Source of the DNA: Saccharofermentans sp.
Lineage (GTDB): Bacteria > Bacillota > Clostridia > Saccharofermentanales > Saccharofermentanaceae
Direction: 5' to 3'
NCBI GenBank assembly: GCA_024403655.1
Contig: JAKSRK010000003.1
Span: 1-58,131, forward strand
Length of the DNA stretch: 58,131 nt
The translations under genes were made by a program, and so were the position numbers. Under the pieces are notes generated by a model that was not told the origin of the DNA, searched no databases, and was given only the letters and a program-made list of their open reading frames with translations. Of this stretch, positions 34,671-43,215 are shown piece after piece (positions within the stretch are counted from its first letter, which is position 1; the number at the start of each line of letters is the position of its first letter).

Positions 34671-36239
34671 TCAGATATCGTAGCTTGTAGGTGTTACGAA
34701 TTCTACCTTCATGTGCTTACTGATCTCCTTGATCTCCGAAGAGATGAGTTCATTTCGAAGCTCTGCTTCGGAAGAGAAGTCGTAGTCAAGATTCTCATCG
34801 AAGTAGTCAGTAGTATTAACAGCGGAATAGCCGTCCATTCCGGCAACAAATACCTTCTTAACTCCTGCTGCCATAAGAAGCTTCATGAGCATAAGAGCAG
34901 AGTTGTCGATGATCTCAGGCTTGTTTGAAGAGTAGCTTGAGAAGTTAACCAGATAGTCTCCGCTTGCTTCCTTGATGTTGGAAGTAATGATTGTCTTGGC
35001 ATTCTCAGTCTTATCAATCATCTTGGCGAATCTTCTCATATTGCTACTGAATACGAAGTCGGGCTTTATAACGCCACCGCAGAAGTTAACTGCTACCGTA
35101 ACGGCAGAATCTGCCAGGGAAGCAATCTTATCCTTGTTGTCGTTAAGGCTCTTACCGGGAGCAAGAATAAGGATATCCTTATCACCGAAGGCCTCAGAAA
35201 GGCTGTCTACGGTCTTCTTGTCGTCGATATAATTCTCCTGATACTCACGATAGTACTTCTCTGCCTTCTCCTTGGAGAAAGATGCCTTGTCTGCGTCGGG
35301 GATGTTGTTCAAAAGCTCATTAAAGGACTTAACCGTAAGTGAGTTCTTCTCCTCGAGATAGATAGCATAGTTGGGATGGCAGTTGCAGCTTGCAGAGAGG
35401 TAAAGAGGGAGTGAGTAACCCCAGAACTTATTGTTATAGAATTCCTTGAGGTACTCGTCCATGATCTGAAGCATGGGCTCGATTCTGTACTCTGTGTCGT
35501 AATTCTCGTTAAGGTACTCTGCGATAAGCTCAAGGTTCAGGTTACCTGCGCCTCGTCCCATACCGAATACGCATGCATCGATGCAGACATCACGCTTAAG
35601 ATTAAGCTCTACAAGAGCCTCGGCGTTACCGAAAGCCTGCTGGAGATTGTTATGACCGTGGTAGCAAAGTGCAATACCGGGAGCCATATTATTGTCTGCA
35701 AGATAAACGAGTCTTAAGAACTGCTTCTTCTTGATAAGACCGAATGTATCAACGATAGCCATTGCATCGGGGTTAATCTCGTTGAAGCGAAGGATACCGT
35801 CGATGAATTCGCTGTCGCTATAAGAGTCTGTTCCTACGAAGTTAACGCAAAGCTTATAGCCGAGTTCGAGGATCTTCTTGCAGTAAACAAAAGCCTCATC
35901 CGTCTTGCTCTTCTTAAAGATAACTCTGATCATGTCGATGGAAGTACCGTCATAAGGAGTCAATGACTCGAGAGCAACGGGAGCACTCATGTCGAGCATT
36001 CCTACGTAGACAAGATCGGGAGACTTGGGAACGATAACGTTCTTAAAAGACTCGATGGTAGGGAACTTGGCAATGTCGGGATCGTAGGATTCTCCCTTGA
36101 GGAATCCTACTTCATAATACTTGATACCGGTCATGGCAATCTTCTTGCCGAAGCCCTTAATGGTATCTTCTCCAAAACGCCATTCGTTAACGTAACCACC
36201 GTCTCTTAATGTACAGTCAAGTAAGTGAATATTACCCAT
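34671..36239 (-). CDS. DRE-TIM aldolase fused to an MptE/DUF115-like domain
   Basis: A 522-residue protein. Residues 1 to about 300 belong to the HMG-CoA lyase-like DRE-TIM family: LDCTLRDGGYVNEW near residue 6 gives the catalytic Arg-Asp pair, and LCYHGHNNLQQAFGNAEAL near 190 the metal-binding His. A second domain from about residue 345 starts with DILILAPGKSLNDNK and contains PDFVFSSNMRR and KKVFVAGMDGYS, resembling Rossmann-like MptE/DUF115 domains. Aldolase-containing proteins of this kind occur in surface-sugar clusters, where they join a small keto acid to an aldehyde. It lies 11 bp downstream of a TPP-enzyme gene and is clearly in its operon. Confidence 0.83.
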   Translation of the reverse strand: MGNIHLLDCTLRDGGYVNEWRFGEDTIKGFGKKIAMTGIKYYEVGFLKGESYDPDIAKFPTIESFKNVIVPKSPDLVYVGMLDMSAPVALESLTPYDGTSIDMIRVIFKKSKTDEAFVYCKKILELGYKLCVNFVGTDSYSDSEFIDGILRFNEINPDAMAIVDTFGLIKKKQFLRLVYLADNNMAPGIALCYHGHNNLQQAFGNAEALVELNLKRDVCIDACVFGMGRGAGNLNLELIAEYLNENYDTEYRIEPMLQIMDEYLKEFYNNKFWGYSLPLYLSASCNCHPNYAIYLEEKNSLTVKSFNELLNNIPDADKASFSKEKAEKYYREYQENYIDDKKTVDSLSEAFGDKDILILAPGKSLNDNKDKIASLADSAVTVAVNFCGGVIKPDFVFSSNMRRFAKMIDKTENAKTIITSNIKEASGDYLVNFSSYSSNKPEIIDNSALMLMKLLMAAGVKKVFVAGMDGYSAVNTTDYFDENLDYDFSSEAELRNELISSEIKEISKHMKVEFVTPTSYDI

Positions 36240-36250
36240 GTTCTATCTCC

Positions 36251-38086
36251 TTATTCTTCGTCCATCATGGGAACAATCATGATCTTCTTAAGTTCTTCTC
36301 TGGGAAGGAAAGGAGCGAGATCCTCAAGAGGCGGGCTTACAAGTGTTCCGTCAGGAAGACGCTTGGTGCTGCTCTTAGGCTCCCATACCTGAGTAGTATC
36401 AGTAAATATCTCACAGAATACAGGTCCGTCAAGAGCGAGGACCTCATCAACGGTCTTCATCATATCCTTATTGGATGAAGCGCTGAAATATCTGTATCCG
36501 AATGCTTCAGCCAGCTTCTTGAACTCAGGGAAGGAGAGGTCGCCGGACTCGGGACCGATACCTACCTTACAGTGTTCCTTGAAGAGGTTGGTCTGTGTGA
36601 TTCTGATGGAGTGATATCCGTTATTGTTAATAAGGAAAATCTTGATGGGGAGGTTCAGCGTGATGATTGTCTGAAGTTCCTGGAGGTTCATCATGATACT
36701 TCCGTCACCTTCAAGACAGATAGTCTCTTTCCTTCCGCCGCCGATACATGTACCGATAGCTGCGGGAAGACCGTAACCCATGCTGGCGATGGCGCTGTTG
36801 TTAGCCATTCTGCTGCCCTTCTTTATTACGTAGGTCTGATTACCTACAACGCAGCAGGCACCGTTGGATACTGCTGTGAGGGAATTCTCGGGAAGACGGG
36901 AAGACATATACTTAACGAATGCATATACGTTAGCTGTGCTTCCGTTCTCTTCGAGCTGTCTTTCCTGAACAACGGGATAGTTGGTCTTCCATGAATTACA
37001 TGTTGCAAGCCACTCCTCGCCGGTAAATATCTTGTCAGAACCGCAAGCCTTATCAAGCTTGGTAAGGAAATCCTTTGCATCTGCCCATACAGGCATCTCA
37101 ACGTGGATTGTGGGCTTCTTAAGCTCAGCCTTATCGACATCGACCATAATGACTTCTGCTTCTCTTGCCCATGTCTTCCAGTTATATCCGACCTGACGAA
37201 TGGAGATTCTTGTACCTACTGCGAGGATGAGATCCGCATTCTGGATAGCCCAGTTACCGGGACGATCTCCCATATTACCTGCACGTCCGCAGTAGAGATA
37301 ATTGTCGTCTTCGATAAGATCGACTGCATTCCAGTAAGTAACGATCGGAATATTAAGCTTCTCGAGAACACTTCTGAATGCCTCATATCCGCCTGAGAGA
37401 CGAATACCGTAACCTGCGTGGAATACGGGTCTCTTTGCATTCTTAATCTTCTCGATTACTGTCTTGATAACATCATCTGTAACCTCGGGAGGAAGCTTTG
37501 CATCGTCCTCAGCGGGATCGTAACCTTCAAGCTCGTCGGTCTCGATATATCCGCCCTGATAGTTGACGGGGATATCGATCCAGACGGGACCGGGTCTTCC
37601 TGTAGTTGCAAGATGCCATGCCTTCTCGAGGGCATATCTGATCATCTTGGGATCTTCAATCATGACTGCATACTTGGTCATGTGCTCTACGGACTTTACG
37701 ATATCGTATTCCTGATCGCCCATTGCACGAAGAGGAGTCTCAGTATACTGAAGAGCATATCTTGCGGTCGTGTCATATCTTACCTGACCGCTTATAACGA
37801 ACATGGGGATTGAATCGAGCCAGCCGCCTACAACGCCTGTGAGAGCATTCGTTCCGCCGGGGCCGGTTGTTACGCACAAAGCGGCGATCTTGTTGTCGAG
37901 TCTTGCATATGCTTCGGCTGCGATTGCACAAGCCTGTTCGTGATGATTGTAAGTTACTTTGAGTGAATCGTGGTGACCGAGGGCATCGTTAAGATGCATG
38001 GCGCCTCCGCCTACTACACTGAATACATCTGTTACACCGTGATCAGCGAGGAAATTCGCTACATAATCAGCTAATCTGATCTTCAT
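36251..38086 (-). CDS. thiamine pyrophosphate-dependent enzyme (acetolactate synthase-like)
   Basis: A 611-residue protein with the three TPP-enzyme domains. Glu50 in YNHHEQACAIAAEAYAR is the cofactor-activating residue, GGPG-type TTGPGGTNALTGVVGGWLD near 75-93 is conserved, and the diphosphate motif GDGSIMMNLQEL ends in INNNGY. It lacks FAD-specific hints I can be sure of. The C-terminus (KRLPDGTLVSPPLED) matches TPP enzymes found in sugar-biosynthesis loci rather than true IlvB, and no ilvN small subunit is adjacent. It would decarboxylate pyruvate or another 2-keto acid and transfer the two-carbon unit. First gene of a two-gene operon. Confidence 0.88.
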   Translation of the reverse strand: MKIRLADYVANFLADHGVTDVFSVVGGGAMHLNDALGHHDSLKVTYNHHEQACAIAAEAYARLDNKIAALCVTTGPGGTNALTGVVGGWLDSIPMFVISGQVRYDTTARYALQYTETPLRAMGDQEYDIVKSVEHMTKYAVMIEDPKMIRYALEKAWHLATTGRPGPVWIDIPVNYQGGYIETDELEGYDPAEDDAKLPPEVTDDVIKTVIEKIKNAKRPVFHAGYGIRLSGGYEAFRSVLEKLNIPIVTYWNAVDLIEDDNYLYCGRAGNMGDRPGNWAIQNADLILAVGTRISIRQVGYNWKTWAREAEVIMVDVDKAELKKPTIHVEMPVWADAKDFLTKLDKACGSDKIFTGEEWLATCNSWKTNYPVVQERQLEENGSTANVYAFVKYMSSRLPENSLTAVSNGACCVVGNQTYVIKKGSRMANNSAIASMGYGLPAAIGTCIGGGRKETICLEGDGSIMMNLQELQTIITLNLPIKIFLINNNGYHSIRITQTNLFKEHCKVGIGPESGDLSFPEFKKLAEAFGYRYFSASSNKDMMKTVDEVLALDGPVFCEIFTDTTQVWEPKSSTKRLPDGTLVSPPLEDLAPFLPREELKKIMIVPMMDEE

Positions 38087-38122
38087 TATATATCTCCTTT
38101 GAAGAATTATAGACCAACCATA

Positions 38123-38131
38123 ATTATAACA
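38123..38131 (-). promoter_or_regulatory. extended -10 promoter for the TPP-aldolase operon
   Basis: On the minus strand TGTTATAAT (TG, one base, TATAAT) lies 37 bp before the ATG of the TPP-enzyme gene. No good -35 box is seen, as is usual for extended -10 promoters. Confidence 0.5.
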
Positions 38132-38155
38132 GATTATTACTTTATTACTATGAGG

Positions 38156-38410
38156 TCAGGCGACCATATCTTTCCTTGCAGGGATCGGAGTTACTTTACG
38201 CTTTGCACATATTGTGCGAGCCTGTCTTCTTGCCGGAATGGATGAAGGAGCTCGTCTTACAGGTGCGGGACGATGAACGGGAGACATATGTCGGGTAGCT
38301 TTTACGGCATAAAGCTCATCCTCTTCCTTCCAGAAGGAGATGGCATCCGTAAATGCCTTGAACAGCACACAGGCAAAGAAGAATAAAACCGAGATATCAA
38401 AAGCAGTCAT
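38156..38410 (-). CDS. small membrane protein with Arg/Pro-rich tail
   Basis: An 84-residue protein. One hydrophobic helix (residues 4-20) is followed by a short acidic stretch and a strongly basic tail rich in Arg, Pro and Ala (HRPAPVRRAPSSIPARRQAR). This suggests an N-terminal anchor with a cytoplasmic tail that could bind nucleic acid or anionic lipid; no family is recognised. ATG 38410 has GGAGGG with 7-bp spacing, and that ribosome site lies in one arm of an 11-bp inverted repeat. Confidence 0.6.
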   Translation of the reverse strand: MTAFDISVLFFFACVLFKAFTDAISFWKEEDELYAVKATRHMSPVHRPAPVRRAPSSIPARRQARTICAKRKVTPIPARKDMVA

Positions 38411-38417
38411 GTTAAAA

Positions 38418-38445
38418 CCCTCCGTAAGTATGTTCTTATGGAGGG
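38418..38445 (-). promoter_or_regulatory. 11-bp inverted repeat masking the ribosome site of gene 38156
   Basis: On the minus strand CCCTCCATAAG (38445-38435) pairs with CTTACGGAGGG (38428-38418) across a 6-nt loop, with one G-U pair; the second arm contains the ribosome site. TATACT at 38451-38446 directly precedes the first arm. If this is the -10 box, most of that arm is not transcribed and the element would act as a DNA operator instead of an RNA hairpin. Confidence 0.5.
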
Positions 38446-38488
38446 AGTATAACAGGCTATTGGTGTCATTAATGGGACTCTAAAAATG

Positions 38489-38509
38489 TTTTAGAACACT
38501 TTTAGAACA
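38489..38509. repeat. 10-bp direct repeat TTTTAGAACA x2
   Basis: Two perfect copies of TTTTAGAACA (38489-38498 and 38500-38509) separated by one C give an 11-bp period, typical for a dimeric regulator bound on one DNA face. They lie between the end of the deoB-deoC gene and the promoter region of gene 38156-38410. Confidence 0.6.
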
Positions 38510-38516
38510 AAAATCC

Positions 38517-40349
38517 TTATTTGAGGGCGGAAGCTCCTATTCTGTCAGCCCCGGCGTCGATCATCTTCTGCGCGTCTTCCTTGCTTCTTATGCCGCCTGC
38601 TGCCTTTACCCTTACATTACTGCCGCACATCTTGCGAAGGTAGGCTACGTCTTCGAGTGTGGCACCTGCGCTTCCGAAGCCCGTGCTTGTCTTGATGAAG
38701 TCTGCGCCTGAGACGGTAACGACATGGCAGAGCACCGCCTTCTCTTTCTGGGTTAAATTACAGGTCTCGATAATAACTTTAAGGATCGCACCCTTGGCGT
38801 GAACCGCTCTGGCGATTATGTCAATCTCTGCTCCCACTGCGTTTATGTCGCCGCTTTTAAGCATGCACTGATTTATTACCATGTCTATCTCGCATGCGCC
38901 ATTGTCGCAGGCTTCCATGGCTTCGAACTTCTTGCAGGCAGTGGTCTGGTATCCGTTAGGGAAGCCGATTACGGTGCAGATGGAAAGTCTGCCTTTGGCC
39001 TCGCGGGAAGCAAGCTTAACAAAGCAGGGCTGAACGCAAACGGATGCGGCGCCCGCTTCAATAGCTCTCTTAACAAGGTCGCGTATATCGTCCTCGCAGG
39101 CAGTAACCTTAAGGTTAGTCATGTCGACATAACTCATGATGTTGTCGGGATTGGGGACATTGCTGTTTACTTCCGGGCTGAACTCCCTTCTTATGGAAGG
39201 AGCCATAAGCGCATCGAAAGCAATATCGGCAACATGCGTAAAGCCGGCCATGGTTCCCATGTTATGGGGAACGTCGTAGCCTTCTCCGTAAACAAGGACG
39301 GGAACCGTCTCTCTGGAATGGTCCGTGGATTCTGTAGAAGGATCGCAGCCGTGGTCCGCAGTAATTATGAGAAGATCTCCGGGATAAAGAAGAGATATCA
39401 TCTGTCCCAAAGCGTCGTCAAACTCATGCATGGCTTTGTTGTAGCCTTCTATATCATTTCGATGACCGTACTTCATGTCGAAGTCTACGAGGTTTATGTA
39501 GCAAAGTCCGTTAAAGTCTTTGTCGGCATACTCGAGCATCTTTGCGATACCTTCCGTGTTGCCTGAAGTGGGGTTGCTGCTTGTAATGCCTCTTCCTGCA
39601 AAGAGGTCGTTAATCTTGCCAATACTGATTACATCAAGGCCGGCCGCCTTTATTACGTCGGGGAGAGTTGCAGCAGGAGCTTCAAGGGAGAAGTCATGTC
39701 TGCCGTCTGTCCTTGTAAAGCTGCCGCTTGTACCCTCGAAAGGCCTTGCTATTACTCTTCCCACAGCATGTTTGCCACACATAATCTCTCTTGCGATTTT
39801 GCAGTAACCGTAGAGTTCCTCTCTCGATACTATATCTTCGTGGGCAGCAATCTGAAGCACGCTGTCGGCGGAAGTATATACAATAAGAGCTCCGGTCTTC
39901 ATGTGCTCGTCGCCGTAGTCCTTTATTACTTCCGTACCGCTATAAGGCTTGTTGCAGATAATGTCTCTTCCGGTTCTGCTCTTAAGCTCGTTTATTATCT
40001 CTTCTGGAAAGCCGTCCGGATATGTCGGAAGAGGAGAAGAAGATAAGGCTCCCGCCATCTCCCAGTGACCTATCGTAGAGTCCTTGCCTGCGGATAACTC
40101 GCGAATTCTGCCGTAGCTTCCTATGGGTGCGGGGCGGTCTTCCCAAGAATCGAGGTAGGTCTTAATTCTCGTATCGTCGTGGCCGTCTATGTCAAAAAGA
40201 CCCATTCGGGCCAGGTTGGGGAAAGGCTCATTCGAGTAAGAACAAACTGCCGCAAGGGTGTTGCTTCCTTCATCGCCGAAGGATGCCGCATCAGGTGCAA
40301 GGCCGATGCCGAAGCTGTCCAGTACTACCAAAAATACGCGTTTTGCCAT
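38517..40349 (-). CDS. deoB-deoC: fused phosphopentomutase / deoxyribose-phosphate aldolase
   Basis: A 610-residue fusion. Residues 1 to about 395 are phosphopentomutase: LDSFGIGLAPDA with metal-ligand Asp11, GKDSTIGHWEMAG near 88-100, and ITADHGCDPSTESTDHSRE. The residue after GKD is Ser91, where Bacillus DeoB as I recall has the phosphorylated Thr; Ser is a standard nucleophile in this superfamily. From about residue 405 (MSYVDMTNLKV) a DeoC domain follows, with KVIIETCNLT and Schiff-base Lys553 in ADFIKTSTGF, then RVKAAGGIRS. The protein would convert deoxyribose 1-phosphate to the 5-phosphate and split it to acetaldehyde and glyceraldehyde 3-phosphate. ATG 40349 has GGGAGAG before it. Reads in one frame without a break. 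Confidence 0.92.
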   Translation of the reverse strand: MAKRVFLVVLDSFGIGLAPDAASFGDEGSNTLAAVCSYSNEPFPNLARMGLFDIDGHDDTRIKTYLDSWEDRPAPIGSYGRIRELSAGKDSTIGHWEMAGALSSSPLPTYPDGFPEEIINELKSRTGRDIICNKPYSGTEVIKDYGDEHMKTGALIVYTSADSVLQIAAHEDIVSREELYGYCKIAREIMCGKHAVGRVIARPFEGTSGSFTRTDGRHDFSLEAPAATLPDVIKAAGLDVISIGKINDLFAGRGITSSNPTSGNTEGIAKMLEYADKDFNGLCYINLVDFDMKYGHRNDIEGYNKAMHEFDDALGQMISLLYPGDLLIITADHGCDPSTESTDHSRETVPVLVYGEGYDVPHNMGTMAGFTHVADIAFDALMAPSIRREFSPEVNSNVPNPDNIMSYVDMTNLKVTACEDDIRDLVKRAIEAGAASVCVQPCFVKLASREAKGRLSICTVIGFPNGYQTTACKKFEAMEACDNGACEIDMVINQCMLKSGDINAVGAEIDIIARAVHAKGAILKVIIETCNLTQKEKAVLCHVVTVSGADFIKTSTGFGSAGATLEDVAYLRKMCGSNVRVKAAGGIRSKEDAQKMIDAGADRIGASALK

Positions 40350-40501
40350 GTCATTTACTCTCCCGTTTTTATTCTTTTTCTGTAATAAATTATATCTCAA
40401 AGTGCATAAGCACCAAATAAACAAACTTCCAATCTTTTGACAAAAGCGATAAAGCCCAAAATAGTGTTTTTGAGTATTGGCTAATATATAATTTGGTACG
40501 T

Positions 40502-40530
40502 GAGCGATGATTTGATTCGCTCTTTTGTTT
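40502..40530 (+). terminator. hairpin with T-run in the divergent gap
   Basis: GAGCGA (40502-40507) and TCGCTC (40517-40522) form a 6-bp stem with a 9-nt loop followed by TTTTGTTTT. TTGACA (40437-40442) with AATAGT 17 bp later lies about 40 bp upstream, so a short transcript or attenuator is possible. Confidence 0.5.
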
Positions 40531-40554
40531 TGTGGGAATATCTTTTGGTATATA
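40525..40554 (+). promoter_or_regulatory. promoter giving a possibly leaderless mRNA for gene 40562
   Basis: TTGTTT (40525-40530), an 18-bp spacer and TATATA (40549-40554) place the expected transcription start at or within a base or two of the ATG at 40562. No GGAGG-like site precedes that ATG. Confidence 0.4.
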
Positions 40555-40561
40555 AAGTGTT

Positions 40562-43198
40562 ATGACTAGGAAAATATTTAAGGTACCGGCCGCGATACAG
40601 ATCACGGATCGCAAGAACAGGAAGATTGCATCTGCAATTTTGCTGGTCGTACTTCTTGTGGTTTTATTTGTCAGCCTGCCGATTTACAGTGATACCAGAG
40701 TATCAACCTGTGTCGGAACCAGGACAGAAAGATCCGGCATCATTACTGCCGAGCCTCTTATCCAGAGGTTTGTTCCAAGCGGCAATCACATAGATTATAT
40801 GGAAATCCATCTCGCTGACTGTGTAACGGATGTCGGAGAGCTTGTGTTTACTATCGAGAACAGCAAGGGTGTGGAGCTCTATAGAGAAGTCATCCCCATG
40901 TCCGAGTTAGAGGGCGACGTCTACTACAGATTCGAGCTGTCTGAAGTTGCCATGAAGAAGGGCCACACTTATTATTTTAAGGTCCTGGCACAGGGTATGC
41001 CCAACTGGGACGCACCCAAGCTCTGGCTTTCCAACAATGTAAAGGATGAGATCAGAGACGTTATCTTCAGAACTCAGCCTTATAATCAGAGACTTCAGTC
41101 CAATGTTGAGATAGGTTATTCCCAGTTCCACTACAGCGCATTCTTTCTGTCGCTTGTATGTATTCTTGTCTCATGCGGAACCATTCTTATTAAGCTTAAT
41201 ATCAATCAGAAGAAGAGAAGAATCATCTGTCTCGCCATAATGCTTCTGATGCCTCTTATTATGTTCATCGTAACCGAGTCTTTGAATAACGGTTCTATCA
41301 GTAAGAAGACGATAGTAGTATGGATAATCAATTACATTATTTATTTCTCCATTTACTGCATGTTCTTTGCCATCACGAACAGATTAAGATTCACGGTATT
41401 ATTCTCTAATACCCTTATCTTCCTTATCGCACTTACCAATTTCTATAAGCTCCAGTTCAGAGGCGAGCCTTTCACTCTGAGCGATTTTGCTCAGCTCAGA
41501 ACTGCAGTTAATGTATCTTCCCAGTACGATTTTTCAATCAGATATCAGGTTCTTACCACAGCTCTGGTATTCATGTTTCTTACTGCCATCGTATCCAGAT
41601 TCAGATACAGCATGCGCCATAAGAGATACCGTTTTTTGACAGCTATACTTACCATATCCGTAATGGCACTTTTGGTAACTGCACTTTTCAATACCGACAG
41701 ATATTCAGCTTCCAAGGATTCCCTTATGAAGAGACTCGGTATCGTAAACAATGTATGGAATCAGCAGAAGAACTTCACCGATAACGGTGTAATGGTTGCC
41801 ATCACCATGAATGCCAAGTACCTGACGGTTGATGTTCCCGATGTTTATAATCTTGAGAACCTTGACCACGTTGTAGGAGACGTACACGATAACTACGGTG
41901 TAAATCTTTTAACAGGCGAGGAACTTACGGCATTTGAGAAGAGCTATACCTTAAAGCCCGGCGACCGTATGCCCAACATCATCTGCATTATGGATGAGTC
42001 CTATTCGGATTTCTCACAGTTCGGCGATATTGAATTCACCCGCGAGTATTCTCCTTTCCTTGATTCCCTGAACGATAATCCCAACTTCATCAGAGGAGAT
42101 CTCTTCGTATCTACTTACGGCGGCGGTACAGCCAACTCCGAGTTCGAGTTCCTTACAGGTAATTCAATGCTTGGAATGCCCAGAGGAAGTATTCCTTATC
42201 AGCAGTATATCGACAGCGAGACGGGTTCTATCTCCAGAACTCTTCATAATCTCGGCTACAGAACAATCGCGGTTCATCCTTACCTCGGAAGCGGATGGAA
42301 CAGGCCTGCTGTTTACGAAGCAATGGCTTTTGACGAGTTCCTCGATCAGGAAGCATTTGAAGATCCCGAGTATATTCGTTCTTACATAAGCGACGAGTCT
42401 TCTTTTGACAAGATTATCGAGCTTTACGAGGATAACAGAGCTAACGGTGAGGGGCAGCCTCTCTTCGTATTCAACGTAACCATGCAGAATCACGGTTCTT
42501 ATACCAAGAGCTACGATAACTTCGAACCCGATGTATTCATCGCATCAGATCCCGGTGTCTATACTGAGGCTGAGCAGTATTTCTCCGTTGCAAGAAATAC
42601 GGATACTGCCATCCGTGATCTCGTAAGCTATTTTGCCGAGTGTGGCGAGCCTACGGTTATCTGCTTCTTCGGTGATCACCTTCCCAGCTTCCACGACGGA
42701 TTCTACGAGAATGCACTCGGTGTCAGCGATACGGCTAACTGCACTCCCGACCAGATGCAGAAGCTTTACATGACAGACTTCTTTGTATGGGCTAACTATC
42801 CCGTTGCAATGCCTGATATCAATAACATCTCACTTAACTATCTCTCTACCGTAGTAATGCAGGTTGCAGGCATTCCTCTTACGGAATACCAGCTTTTCCT
42901 TACTAATATGTACCGTCAGTATCCTATCCTTACAACAGTCGGACTTGCCGACTTTGACGGTAACTATGTAGGCGGAACGGATCTTGTTACGAATACCGAT
43001 ATCTGGAACTACTATTCTGTTCTTGAATACAACAACGTATTTGAAGATGAGAACAGATATAATGCCGTATTCGATTATCCGCTCGGTATCGCAGAGCTCC
43101 TTAACCCCGAGCAGGCAAGAGGCAGCGAAGAGATTGATATGGTGCCCGCCCCCAGTGAAGAACCTGCAATAATGACAGAAGAATCCGAAGAATACTGA
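40562..43198 (+). CDS. LtaS-like polyglycerolphosphate/phosphoglycerol transferase
   Basis: An 878-residue membrane enzyme. The first helix (about residues 20-40) is followed by an external domain of about 140 residues, then about six helices between 190 and 385, and a large external sulfatase-fold domain from about 470. There, PNIICIMDESYSDFS starts the metal site, TYGGGTANSEFEFLTG contains the nucleophile Thr523, and CFFGDHLPSFH gives the final Asp-His ligands. This matches LtaS, which polymerises glycerol phosphate from phosphatidylglycerol, though it is longer than the usual 600-650 residues because of the early external domain. No ribosome site is seen before ATG 40562. The DEAD-box gene follows after 17 bp. 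Confidence 0.88.
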   Translation: MTRKIFKVPAAIQITDRKNRKIASAILLVVLLVVLFVSLPIYSDTRVSTCVGTRTERSGIITAEPLIQRFVPSGNHIDYMEIHLADCVTDVGELVFTIENSKGVELYREVIPMSELEGDVYYRFELSEVAMKKGHTYYFKVLAQGMPNWDAPKLWLSNNVKDEIRDVIFRTQPYNQRLQSNVEIGYSQFHYSAFFLSLVCILVSCGTILIKLNINQKKRRIICLAIMLLMPLIMFIVTESLNNGSISKKTIVVWIINYIIYFSIYCMFFAITNRLRFTVLFSNTLIFLIALTNFYKLQFRGEPFTLSDFAQLRTAVNVSSQYDFSIRYQVLTTALVFMFLTAIVSRFRYSMRHKRYRFLTAILTISVMALLVTALFNTDRYSASKDSLMKRLGIVNNVWNQQKNFTDNGVMVAITMNAKYLTVDVPDVYNLENLDHVVGDVHDNYGVNLLTGEELTAFEKSYTLKPGDRMPNIICIMDESYSDFSQFGDIEFTREYSPFLDSLNDNPNFIRGDLFVSTYGGGTANSEFEFLTGNSMLGMPRGSIPYQQYIDSETGSISRTLHNLGYRTIAVHPYLGSGWNRPAVYEAMAFDEFLDQEAFEDPEYIRSYISDESSFDKIIELYEDNRANGEGQPLFVFNVTMQNHGSYTKSYDNFEPDVFIASDPGVYTEAEQYFSVARNTDTAIRDLVSYFAECGEPTVICFFGDHLPSFHDGFYENALGVSDTANCTPDQMQKLYMTDFFVWANYPVAMPDINNISLNYLSTVVMQVAGIPLTEYQLFLTNMYRQYPILTTVGLADFDGNYVGGTDLVTNTDIWNYYSVLEYNNVFEDENRYNAVFDYPLGIAELLNPEQARGSEEIDMVPAPSEEPAIMTEESEEY

Positions 43199-43215
43199 TA
43201 TAAGGAATATTAATA

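Noticed and set aside
38799..39566. 255-codon open frame antisense to the deoB-deoC fusion
   Set aside because: The opposite strand has conserved catalytic motifs throughout; this one has none.
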